A stretch of 64,000 bases of DNA from NCBI GenBank assembly GCA_017559385.1, contig JAFYSK010000052.1, forward strand, positions 1 to 64,000. Direction: 5' to 3'. This DNA is from Paludibacteraceae bacterium. GTDB lineage: Bacteria; Bacteroidota; Bacteroidia; Bacteroidales; Paludibacteraceae. The translations under genes and the position numbers were made by a program. Shown piece after piece: positions 29,301 to 37,018 of the stretch (positions within the stretch are counted from its first letter, which is position 1; each line of letters opens with the position of its first letter). The notes under the pieces were generated by a model. It saw only the letters and a list, made by a program, of their open reading frames with translations. It was not told the origin of the DNA and searched no databases.

Positions 29301-29743
29301 CACAAACAGATATCACCGATTGGATAACCTTTGAAGGCATCCACAAAGATAGTGTTTACACCGGAGAAGGCAAAACCATCACAACTGCTTATGCTAGCAT
29401 GCACGGACACATCAACCCATCTGTTATCGAAGCTAGCCACACCACATTGTTGCTAGTAGCAGGCAACCAATTGGCTGTACCGATGGATGATGGCGAGATG
29501 ATGGGTCTGCGTGCGTACTTCACCCTGGAAGGTACAGCTGCAGCATACGACATGGGTGGACAATCCGCACTACAAATAGGAAAGAAAGTAACAACCGACA
29601 CACCAGAAGTACCTGAAGTGGCGGAAGATATAGAAACGACCCAACCTAGCCGCGAGAAGCCAAGAAAAGTGATGTACGAGGGTAAGATATATATCATACG
29701 CGGCGAGGAAGTGTATAACATGAAGGGTGAACGAGTGAAGTAA
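26357..29743 (+). CDS. Large secreted propeller/InlB-repeat protein, right copy
   Basis: 1128-aa exported protein. The start at 26357 gives a 10-residue lead before the signal peptide RRICVTILVILCSLSSYA; an ATG at 26387 is an equally good start. After it come the GLNPYAYKM module, a propeller-like region (VAIDTDPMSEHFGRILVTE, VKISDDGRIFVSC), a divergent InlB repeat (about 520-590), and an InlB-like repeat opened by VEFFNLF (592) and closed by LIAIWV (about 875). The last encloses a helical insert (RLWRWFQVEL, FKWLSDYLVFM, YFMYLFINR, FIDYGKPDYW). A MYNTICLPFNVD domain and the tail KIYIIRGEEVYNMKGERV follow. Module order equals that of the 1139-aa protein at 22404, from which it is separated by a divergent promoter region. 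Likely surface-exposed; function unknown. Confidence 0.82.
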   Translation: MNSNTYTTSAMRRICVTILVILCSLSSYAVTGLNPYAYKMEFGGQSDNNRKMTFRYWLNAPAKNVSISISYQNDNTPLTMQYAGTGNEGVNEVTVSTAGLPAGTDISWSVTVANASNTEPKQVSTDYRFYCPHGVAIDTDPMSEHFGRILVTETLNGKTGTSGRNYISKTNGTSGTIKAGLYAFDAQFKLIGDKGAPHTGGNSFSQVMGSFTSGYGNFDGGHQPYQVKISDDGRIFVSCCDLQTSGTVVWELSEDLNTWTPIIQGTRGWSNYQLMNENGQFYAGFNCSMDVIGSGKDLKLLLYSSSQTGVRSHHADQFRLDEYPIGTHTGSVWNGTINSIWAPGARKYGVVYDNVRVIYDGEGGYWLGANRATEKENEPNLVHVNANGVRDQYSYDYDFFGGPGIALHTPTYAGKDSKWMFKGMSKSNSKAANGRFGIWKISKNADGNMLRSRIWTVTSTNMGRNHNDFAIDYAENLYIVGNSGERILAFALPYGGVKTTPARSTFTLEAVDNSKTYMVTTGVNEEGYGTTTGDGLYHYEESVTVTATPSDENRYEFVNWTKGGVEVSKSSTYSFTVTEKVDLVANFKVKEFTVEFFNLFQNKQDVTDYYKGAEAGMDKTRNSRLWRWFQVELNNFDDTSTTDKGEHTPTGKNTRFHVAGFFSGRFDVNEAYLLGNTHPTKTNKSNNQAFKWLSDYLVFMNGGNKITRVSQYHDSDDRMGYFMYLFINRTDTAYNGELNNCNCIVIGEDWGSKHEFWKKTNGNYDKSKKFIDYGKPDYWRKWWQQIYCGMDTTWNYDKAMPTPNDLPTRAAADGWIVQADWKPSNWHQWNNQEANPGKLLGWYYGEKNPGTWKDDVSQVKIVHNINKSGNLIAIWVPTEIHEEKNNYDVAKLMTTQGPTHDVKVYRRLQAGMYNTICLPFNVDKLPEALAGATVMRLVGSELENEEVSEETLSDNNVTLNFEQVDFSEGNKMYAGYPYLIMPQTDITDWITFEGIHKDSVYTGEGKTITTAYASMHGHINPSVIEASHTTLLLVAGNQLAVPMDDGEMMGLRAYFTLEGTAAAYDMGGQSALQIGKKVTTDTPEVPEVAEDIETTQPSREKPRKVMYEGKIYIIRGEEVYNMKGERVK

Positions 29744-29828
29744 GGCGAAGAGCGAGTATCGGGTAACGGATACCGGGAAGGAAAGCAAATAAATAAACAA
29801 TATAACTAATAAAAATTTAACAAAATCT

Positions 29829-30668
29829 ATGAGAAAAACCATTCTACTAGTTGCAATCGCTCTTGTGAGCGTAGTTGCACACGCACAGGTACTGAAGATA
29901 GTATCTATGCAACAGATTGCTACCCCTAGCAATATGGAAGGCAAAGTAGTGGGCATCAGTCCTAAAGGCGACTACCTGCTGCTGACCGACATGAGTAACA
30001 AAGGTCTGGTTCGCTACGACTTGGCTAGCAAGGCAGCAACCACCATCACCGAAGCAGAAGGTGCAGGCTGGGATGTAAAGATCAGCCAAGATGGCAACAA
30101 GATCACTTACCGTCAAGTACGCGTAGATGCGAACCAAATGGTAAGAAACGACATCATGCAATACAATATGGCTGAAGGCAAGACCGTATTGCAAGCAAAA
30201 AACACACGCGGTACTGCAGCCTTGGTAGATGCAACAGCCGCTAGCACCGTAGCCATAAACGAGGATCTCCACTTGGTACTCAATCGCAACGGCAAGAGCA
30301 TCGTGCTGACTCCAAACGGCACCAACGAGGCATACAACTGGGCAAGCATCTCACCTGATGGCAGCAAGATCTTGTACTATGTATCAGGCAAGGGTTGCTT
30401 CGTATGCGACATCAACGGCAAGAACGTACAAAAAATAGCTAACCACTGCCGCGCACCAAAATGGTATAACAACAACACCATCGTTGGAATGGCAGACGAG
30501 GATGACGGTAAGGTATTGACCGCTTCTGCTATCGTACTCTACACCTTGGACGGCAAAAGCCAAATCCTAGTAGGCAAAGATATGATGGCTATCTATCCAG
30601 CAGCTGCTGAAGGCAAAATCGCATTCTCTAACGCAGCGGGCGAAATGTATTTATTGAATGTGAAATAG
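29829..30668 (+). CDS. Small secreted propeller protein (PD40/TolB-like), right copy
   Basis: 279-aa exported protein, signal peptide ending VVAHAQ (about 20). The body has PD40-like strands: VVGISPKGDYLLLTD, WDVKISQDGNKITY, ASISPDGSKILYYVSGKGC. It ends EMYLLNVK. Close paralogue of the 272-aa protein at 18476; both keep a CFVCD/CYVCN motif, a WYNNNT motif and matching ends. It lies 85 bp after the 1128-aa gene and 37 bp before the right amidase. On the left side the amidase comes first. Role unknown; constant company with the amidase suggests a shared task. Confidence 0.82.
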   Translation: MRKTILLVAIALVSVVAHAQVLKIVSMQQIATPSNMEGKVVGISPKGDYLLLTDMSNKGLVRYDLASKAATTITEAEGAGWDVKISQDGNKITYRQVRVDANQMVRNDIMQYNMAEGKTVLQAKNTRGTAALVDATAASTVAINEDLHLVLNRNGKSIVLTPNGTNEAYNWASISPDGSKILYYVSGKGCFVCDINGKNVQKIANHCRAPKWYNNNTIVGMADEDDGKVLTASAIVLYTLDGKSQILVGKDMMAIYPAAAEGKIAFSNAAGEMYLLNVK

Positions 30669-30705
30669 TTTAAAGTTGAATGTTTAAAGTTGAAAGGCTA
30701 AACAT

Positions 30706-33459
30706 ATGAAAAAGCTTATATTATCCATCTTTGCATTGTGCTGCTTTGCTATGTCAGCTAGCGCACTCAAAGTATATATCAACCCTGGTCACGGTAGCTG
30801 GGGAGCTAACTGCCGCCCAATGGCAACCATTAACTACGCAGCAGGTGATACCCTCGGATTCTTCGAGTCAAACACCAACTTGTGGAAAGCCTTCATGCTC
30901 GAGAGCAAACTATTAGGCGCAGGTTATAGCGTAAAAATGTCACGCCGCGCTTCTGGCGGTAGTGGTACCAACGAGTTTAACAAAGCACTCTCTACCATCT
31001 GTACAGAGGCAGAGAACTACGGTTCAGACTACTATATCTCTATCCACTCTAACGCTGGTCCTGAAGGCGAGTTAGGTGGTGCAAATGGTAAGTTTGCTAA
31101 CTACCCAGTAATCCTTTATCGTGGTTATACCAACGAGCCTAAAGTGCCAAAGAGCCACGAGATGTCTGTAGCATGCGTCAAGCGTCTATACGAGGCATTC
31201 TGGACCAACCCAGGTAAACCAAACGGTGGCGGTGGACCAGAGCCAACAACATTCTACTCACCTAGCAACCCACGCATAGTAGGTGACTTGTCATTCTACG
31301 ACTCCTCTTCTGACTATGGTTATCTAGGCGCATTGAAGCACAATATCCCAGGTTACTTGTCAGAGGGTTACTTCCATACCTACAGCCCTGCTCGTCACCG
31401 TGCATTAAGCCCAGAGTGGTGCCGTCAAGAGGGTGTTCGCTATTTCCGTGGTATCCAAGATTACTATGGCAAAGCAGGCGAGAAAGTTGGTTATATCATG
31501 GGTTATGTACGCTCTAAGACTGAGAAATTCAGCCACAAGTACTATATCCCTTACACTGGTTCGAATGACGAGTATTTGCCTCTCAACGGCGCTAAGATCG
31601 TTCTCCGCAACGAGGCTAACGAGGTGATCAAGACCGACTGCTACAACTACGTAAAACGCAAACTCACAAACCAAGACTACTACACCACAGACCATAACTA
31701 CAATGGCGTGTTCGTATTCGAGAACTTGGCACCAGGTAAATACACCCTCTATGTACACAAAGCTGGTTACAAAGATTTGGTACAAGAGGTGACTGTAACT
31801 GCAGACAAAACTATCTATCCACAAATCTTCATGGAGAAAGGTAGCCCAAGTACTGAACCAAATGTTTCTCCTGCAGACCCAGATATCGTATGGGAACTCA
31901 ATGGTGGTAGCGTACCAGGTGGTCATGTTCCTACCAACGAGGAGCTCTGGAACACCTTCAAACCATATTATAACACCTACTATGGTCTCAACCGTGCAGA
32001 CCAACCTATCACTGCGGTATCTACCTTCGCCGCAACTAAAATGTGCGAGATCATGACCGACGAGAAGTCTGAGTATAAATGGTTGGGTAACTATATTGCA
32101 GATGTGGCTGCTGCGGCTGGATACATATTGACCAATGATCCTAACGCAACCAACATGGAAAGAGATTGGCGTTGGCATGTACACGCATTCTTCAACTGCT
32201 CTAATGGAGACTTAGCTGTAAAAACAGCCAACTTCTCTACCGCTGGTAAACCTGAGGCATGGGGACTTGCATACCAAATAGCAACTGGCACTAGTGCCAC
32301 CTTGCCATACAAGGTTACAGCTACCTACACATTGCCTACCCCAGTGAAGGACGGCTATGTATTCGTAGGTTGGTATGACAACCCAGAGGGTACAGGCACC
32401 CCAATCGTATCTATTCCAGCAGGTTGGCAAGGTACACTATACGCTATATGGCGCGAGGCGGACCCATCCGACGTGACATGGGTACTCAACGGCGGTAACG
32501 TAGGTACCACCAAGCTACCAGAGGAGATCACCGGCGCTCCATACACCATCCCTACTCCAACCCGCACAGGTTATGTCTTCCTCGGATGGTACGACAACCC
32601 TAACTACACAGGCGAGGCGTTGACCGTATTGCCTGTAGGATGGAAGGGTACACTTTACGCTAAATGGCGTGAGGCGAAAGTGACATGGGTATTGAACGGA
32701 GGTAAAGTAGTCAAAGAGATCAGTGGCGCTGACGCAGTGAAAGTACCAACCCAAGAAGAACTGTGGGCTAGCTACAAAGAGGCAGCTGGAATCACTGCTC
32801 TTGGTACACTAGAGGAGATTGCGTCTAAGGGTGCTGGTCAACCACACAGTAGTGCAGATACGCCTTGCGGTTGCCGTGTGATCTGCGGCAAACTGACTTC
32901 TGCTGGTGTACAAGCTGCCTTTGGTAAAACAGAATGGAAATGGCTCAAGGAATATATCATGAGCGTACAAACTAGCCTTACCGACGACCTCACCGCAGCT
33001 GCATGGCGCTATGCGATTGCCGCATTCTTCTTGCAATCCATCCACGATTCATGGCCAGTATCCGAGAACTTCGCTGAGGCAGGTAAACCAGAGCAATGGG
33101 GTCCATATTACCAAAAGGCACATGCTGACGGTAACACCGGTACTACCATCGTAGAGATAGAGTTGCCAAGCAAGATCGAAGGCGCTCCATACACCATCCC
33201 TACTCCTGTAAAGGATGGTGACGTGTTCATCGGTTGGTATGACAACGCTAAGGGAACAGGCGAGGCGTTGACCGTATTGCCAGTAGGTTACGACGGTACT
33301 GTTTACGCTATCTGGAAATCCACACCAACTAGCGTAGAGGACATTGTTCGTCCAACATTGGATGTAAATGCTCCTATGTACGACATCATGGGTCGCCAGG
33401 TGGATGCCACCTACCGCGGTATCGTTATCCAAAATGGTAATAAGTATTTGCTGAGATAA
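30706..33459 (+). CDS. Secreted zinc amidase with nested InlB-repeat modules (right copy)
   Basis: 917-aa secreted protein. Signal peptide about 1-20. The Amidase_3 domain keeps all metal and catalytic residues: INPGHGSWG, FFESNTN, ISIHSNAG, YLSEGYFHTY. A carboxypeptidase-like domain follows (YNGVFVFENLAPGKYTLYV). Then come three Listeria-Bacteroides/InlB-type repeats, each opening W.LNGG and closing LYA.W: residues about 396-582, 592-654 and 661-870. The first and third are about three times the usual length because each holds a helical insert (NEELWNTF / QEELWASY, YKWLGNYI / WKWLKEYI, AGKPEAWG / AGKPEQWG). The second is a plain repeat. The tail is a type IX-like sorting end (MYDIMGRQVDATYRGIVIQ). 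It is followed by a strong terminator. Confidence 0.88.
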   Translation: MKKLILSIFALCCFAMSASALKVYINPGHGSWGANCRPMATINYAAGDTLGFFESNTNLWKAFMLESKLLGAGYSVKMSRRASGGSGTNEFNKALSTICTEAENYGSDYYISIHSNAGPEGELGGANGKFANYPVILYRGYTNEPKVPKSHEMSVACVKRLYEAFWTNPGKPNGGGGPEPTTFYSPSNPRIVGDLSFYDSSSDYGYLGALKHNIPGYLSEGYFHTYSPARHRALSPEWCRQEGVRYFRGIQDYYGKAGEKVGYIMGYVRSKTEKFSHKYYIPYTGSNDEYLPLNGAKIVLRNEANEVIKTDCYNYVKRKLTNQDYYTTDHNYNGVFVFENLAPGKYTLYVHKAGYKDLVQEVTVTADKTIYPQIFMEKGSPSTEPNVSPADPDIVWELNGGSVPGGHVPTNEELWNTFKPYYNTYYGLNRADQPITAVSTFAATKMCEIMTDEKSEYKWLGNYIADVAAAAGYILTNDPNATNMERDWRWHVHAFFNCSNGDLAVKTANFSTAGKPEAWGLAYQIATGTSATLPYKVTATYTLPTPVKDGYVFVGWYDNPEGTGTPIVSIPAGWQGTLYAIWREADPSDVTWVLNGGNVGTTKLPEEITGAPYTIPTPTRTGYVFLGWYDNPNYTGEALTVLPVGWKGTLYAKWREAKVTWVLNGGKVVKEISGADAVKVPTQEELWASYKEAAGITALGTLEEIASKGAGQPHSSADTPCGCRVICGKLTSAGVQAAFGKTEWKWLKEYIMSVQTSLTDDLTAAAWRYAIAAFFLQSIHDSWPVSENFAEAGKPEQWGPYYQKAHADGNTGTTIVEIELPSKIEGAPYTIPTPVKDGDVFIGWYDNAKGTGEALTVLPVGYDGTVYAIWKSTPTSVEDIVRPTLDVNAPMYDIMGRQVDATYRGIVIQNGNKYLLR

Positions 33460-33460
33460 G

Positions 33461-33510
33461 GCTATAGGTTATGGGCTATGGGTTATAGGTTATAGGTTAT
33501 AGGCTATAGA
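33461..33510. repeat. GGTTATAGGCTATGGG spacer repeat
   Basis: About six imperfect 8-9 bp words (GGTTATAG, GGCTATGG) directly after the amidase stop codon. Same family as 13168-13206. Confidence 0.75.
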
Positions 33511-33517
33511 CAACGAG

Positions 33518-33553
33518 AAATCGCTCTCCAAAGATTGGGGAGCGATTTTTTTT
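33518..33553 (+). terminator. Intrinsic terminator of the right amidase operon
   Basis: AAATCGCTCTCC (33518-33529), 7-nt loop, GGGGAGCGATTT (33537-33548) pair along 12 bp (one G-U), followed by a run of T to 33553. It separates the amidase operon from the C10 protease. Confidence 0.9.
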
Positions 33554-33562
33554 GATAAAATA

Positions 33563-33595
33563 ATTGCATATATGCAATATTTTCTGTATCTTTGC
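33563..33595 (+). promoter_or_regulatory. Promoter of the C10 protease operon
   Basis: ATTG (33563-33566), 20 bp, TATCTTTGC (33587-33595). Confidence 0.75.
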
Positions 33596-33638
33596 AGGCT
33601 GAATTATTACATGCAAAAATGTCGGCATACTTTAGAGT

Positions 33639-36470
33639 ATGAAAAAGATTATCACACTTACCATTGGATTGCTTTGCGCTAGCATAATTTTGTTAGCTCG
33701 TACTCCACAAGAGGCGGCGCTGATTGCTAGCCAGTTTATCACCCAATCAAACGCCACTCCTACATTGCGTTTGCAGAAAGCTGCGGCTGCTACCAACGTG
33801 ACCGCACCCGTGGAATTGGCTTTTACACAATACCAAATAGACCAGACTACACCTGCGATATTCGTATTCAACAGCACTGACCAGGGATTTGTACTCGTCA
33901 GTGCAGAAGACAACGCTCGCGCCGTACTAGGTTACTCCGACGAAGGCACATTCGACGCGAACAACATCCCAGAGAACATGCAGTTCTGGCTACAGATGTA
34001 TGCAGATGAATTGAGGCGATTAGGCGATAGAGCACCCCAAAAATCAGCAGATTTTTCGGGGACCCCGCTGGCGAAAGGTAAGGTGAATAGGCGAGAGGTT
34101 AAAGGCAAAAGGTTAGAGGCAGAAGCTGAGAGTTATCCAACCATCAGCCCTATCTTGGGTGAGACCGTATGGGGACAAGGTGAGCCATTTAACAACAAGT
34201 GCCCACAAATAGGCAACCAACGCACCGTGACCGGTTGCGTGGCGACAGCAATGAGCCAAATCATGTATGCACACAAATACCCTACCAAAGGTACGGGCAG
34301 TCATTCATACACCACGGAAACCAAGAAACTGAAAGTAAATGCTGACTTTGGCAATACCACCTACGATTGGGCAAACATGATACCCGACTACAACAAGTCA
34401 TACACCTCTACCCAAGCTGATGCCGTGGCTACACTGATGTTTCACGCAGGCGTAGCAGCAGATATGGATTACACCGTGGACGGTAGCGGAGCCGTATCAT
34501 CCATCGCCTTGGCAGCCATGACCGAGTACTTTGGATATAACAAAGCGATCAATGTTCTGCCAAAAGACTTTATGAAAGAGGAGCAAATCCTACAAGCCAT
34601 TGCTTCCGATCTACAAGCAGGTCGTCCACTGTTTATCGGCGGTGCGACTGTCAAACAAGAAGGACACGCCTTTGTGTGCGATGGCATGAAGAGCGATGGA
34701 TATCTACATATCAACTGGGGTTGGTATGGCATGGCTGATGGATATTTTGCGCTATCCGCCCTAGCGCCTGAGATGCAAGGAACAGGAGGCAGCTCAAGCA
34801 ACCTAGCGTTTACCGAAAGAGTATGCATCTATTCCAATATTATACCTAGTGCAGGTGGCGAGGCAATGCCATTGGTGACCATTGATAAATTGACTCGCAC
34901 ATCCAGTGATGCCATTAGCAAAACAACAGCAGTTGATTTTAGTTTGGATGTATTCAGTAGTACAGGTATTGCTACCGCAGCAGGTACAGTGACCTACTTC
35001 ATCTACAATAACGAAGGAGAAGTAGTAGATAAAGTAGGAATAGGTACTTTCGAATTAGATCCTGGTTATTACTACACCAATGCTATCACTTTAACAGGAT
35101 ACCTGCCTAGCAGTTTGGCACAAGGTAACTACGAGTTGGAAATTCGCTATATCGATGACAACGGGAAAGATCACCCTATCCTAGTCAAAGGGCTAGGCGA
35201 GGTACGCGTGCCATTTACCGTGACAAGCAGCCAGTTTGTGTTCGGCGAGACACCTGAAGCAGAAAAAGAAATGCGCCCATTCACCAATGCTGATTTCAGT
35301 TTGGTACAAGGCAGCAAGACATGGTCGGTGGATCTGTTCTCCAGTCAATTTTGGGCAGACGCTCCATCCGAGACCGATGTGCTCATCCGCTGTAACATTC
35401 ACAGCAATAGCGACAAGTCGGTGATAGGAACTTACACCATGGAGGCAGGTACTATTGACGCCAACGCCATGTATGCCGAGGGCTACTACAACGCTTGTTA
35501 TCAATACCAACCTACCGCCTTGCATCTGACTATCCTACCTGCAGAAGGAGAAAAAGTGACTGTACAATTCTACATGGAGGTCAATGGCGAAGTGATGCAA
35601 GGTGCATACACCACCACACCTGATTGGTACTCCACCGATGGTAGCCAGTACTATTACAACACGGATTACACATTTGACCTAGCTACTACCCTCTCTGCAT
35701 CCAAGGCACTACAAATAACAAAAGCATTGAGCCATACAAGTTTGACGGAGATGAGCTACTTCGTAAATGGAACCATCTCCACCATGCGCAATACGCCTGA
35801 GCAAATTGTGCAATACAAGAGTGCACGCTTTGATATCTCGGACGATGGAACCACCGACAACCAGTTCTACTGTTACAATACCCGCTGGCTTGACAATAGC
35901 GACTTTGTTACGGGTAACGAAATAGGTGTAGGCGACAAAGTGGTAGTATTAGGACAACTACAAAACTACAATGGTAACACACCAGAAATCAAAGGATATG
36001 TGTATCAGCACATAGCAGCCGAGCAACCTGAGGTGGATTACTCCATCAAAAACCTACAGGTAACCACCAACCAAGATACCGTATTCTTTAACTTCGAAAG
36101 TGAAGCATCTTATTTCCATGTCAAGATACTAAAGGAAGATGGTTCGAAAGCTGCAGAAGGTATTATTGACTTCAAGAATGTGTATATCATCTTGGAAGAT
36201 GGCACCTACACCCTATGGATTAGACCAGTAGATGAAGCACAAGAGTATTATATAGGCGATGCAGTAGAAGTGCAATTTGAAATCAATACTACAACTACAG
36301 GTATTGAGGATTTGAACACGCAACAAACTGTCGTTCTCTACGATTTGATGGGTCACGTGGTGGATCAAAAGATGTCAGGCGATAATCGTCCTTTTGATGT
36401 ACCCGCTACTGGTATATATATCCAACATACAAATAAGCAGACAACCAAGATTTATATCAACAAACGATAA
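33639..36470 (+). CDS. C10-family cysteine protease (streptopain/interpain type), secreted
   Basis: 943-aa secreted protease. Signal peptide about 1-20; Spi-type propeptide about 21-125 (FVFNSTDQGFVLVSAEDNARAV). The catalytic domain is about 165-400 with Cys200 (VTGCVATAMSQIM), His343 (EGHAFVCDG) and the INWGWYGMADGYF motif. The C-terminal beta domains end in a type A-like T9SS tail (VVLYDLMGHVV, GIYIQ). An unusual segment at residues about 125-164 (DNA 34012-34130) comes from the AGGCGATTAGGCGATAG repeat family plus a CCCCAAAAATC palindrome. It lies exactly at the propeptide/mature junction, where activation cleavage would occur. The stop overlaps the DUF1599 start (TAATG). Confidence 0.9.
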   Translation: MKKIITLTIGLLCASIILLARTPQEAALIASQFITQSNATPTLRLQKAAAATNVTAPVELAFTQYQIDQTTPAIFVFNSTDQGFVLVSAEDNARAVLGYSDEGTFDANNIPENMQFWLQMYADELRRLGDRAPQKSADFSGTPLAKGKVNRREVKGKRLEAEAESYPTISPILGETVWGQGEPFNNKCPQIGNQRTVTGCVATAMSQIMYAHKYPTKGTGSHSYTTETKKLKVNADFGNTTYDWANMIPDYNKSYTSTQADAVATLMFHAGVAADMDYTVDGSGAVSSIALAAMTEYFGYNKAINVLPKDFMKEEQILQAIASDLQAGRPLFIGGATVKQEGHAFVCDGMKSDGYLHINWGWYGMADGYFALSALAPEMQGTGGSSSNLAFTERVCIYSNIIPSAGGEAMPLVTIDKLTRTSSDAISKTTAVDFSLDVFSSTGIATAAGTVTYFIYNNEGEVVDKVGIGTFELDPGYYYTNAITLTGYLPSSLAQGNYELEIRYIDDNGKDHPILVKGLGEVRVPFTVTSSQFVFGETPEAEKEMRPFTNADFSLVQGSKTWSVDLFSSQFWADAPSETDVLIRCNIHSNSDKSVIGTYTMEAGTIDANAMYAEGYYNACYQYQPTALHLTILPAEGEKVTVQFYMEVNGEVMQGAYTTTPDWYSTDGSQYYYNTDYTFDLATTLSASKALQITKALSHTSLTEMSYFVNGTISTMRNTPEQIVQYKSARFDISDDGTTDNQFYCYNTRWLDNSDFVTGNEIGVGDKVVVLGQLQNYNGNTPEIKGYVYQHIAAEQPEVDYSIKNLQVTTNQDTVFFNFESEASYFHVKILKEDGSKAAEGIIDFKNVYIILEDGTYTLWIRPVDEAQEYYIGDAVEVQFEINTTTTGIEDLNTQQTVVLYDLMGHVVDQKMSGDNRPFDVPATGIYIQHTNKQTTKIYINKR

Positions 36471-37018
36471 TGAAAACCCCAGAACAATTTGACATTGTGG
36501 CAAACAAGTGCCGCAGAATTTACGAGCTAAAGATGAAGGATTACGGTCCAAGCTGGCGCATCATGCGTCCACAGACCGTGAACGATCAGTTGTTTATCAA
36601 AGCCAAGCGTGTACGCGAAATCGAACAGACTGGCGTAAACATGGTGGGCGAAAGCATTGAGGGCGAAATGATGGCTATTGTCAATTATAGCATCATCGGA
36701 CTAATCCAACTGTTTGAAGGCTATGCCGACTCGGTGGATATGACCGCAGATCGCGCTATCGAGCTATACGATCACTATATGGCGGAGGCTAAAGCACTGA
36801 TGCTAAAAAAGAATCATGACTACGGAGAGGCATGGCGAGATATGTTTGCATCTAGCCTAACCGACATCATACTAACCAAGATCAATCGCAACAAGCAGAT
36901 AGCTGCCAATGACAATCAGACACTGATATCAGAGGGTGTGGATGGCAACTATTTTGATATGCTCAATTATGCGGTGTTCTACCTTATCAAAGTAATGGAA
37001 AATGAAACAAAAATCTAA
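36470..37018 (+). CDS. DUF1599 protein (nucleotide modification-associated domain 1)
   Basis: 182-aa cytoplasmic protein with two tandem copies of the domain: DYGPSWRIMR..LFIKAKRVREIE (about 25-50) and HDYGEAWRDMF..ILTKINRNKQI (about 118-147). The family is linked by name to nucleotide modification; the reaction is not established to my knowledge. One-base overlap with the protease gene upstream and 17-bp overlap with the DoxX gene downstream show tight coupling. The order DUF1599-DoxX-tpiA is common in Bacteroidales. Confidence 0.88.
   Translation: MKTPEQFDIVANKCRRIYELKMKDYGPSWRIMRPQTVNDQLFIKAKRVREIEQTGVNMVGESIEGEMMAIVNYSIIGLIQLFEGYADSVDMTADRAIELYDHYMAEAKALMLKKNHDYGEAWRDMFASSLTDIILTKINRNKQIAANDNQTLISEGVDGNYFDMLNYAVFYLIKVMENETKI

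Noticed and set aside
31405-32184. 259-codon frame antisense to the right amidase
   Set aside because: Lies wholly within the amidase coding frame with no independent signal; Val/Ile/Cys-rich as expected for a shadow.
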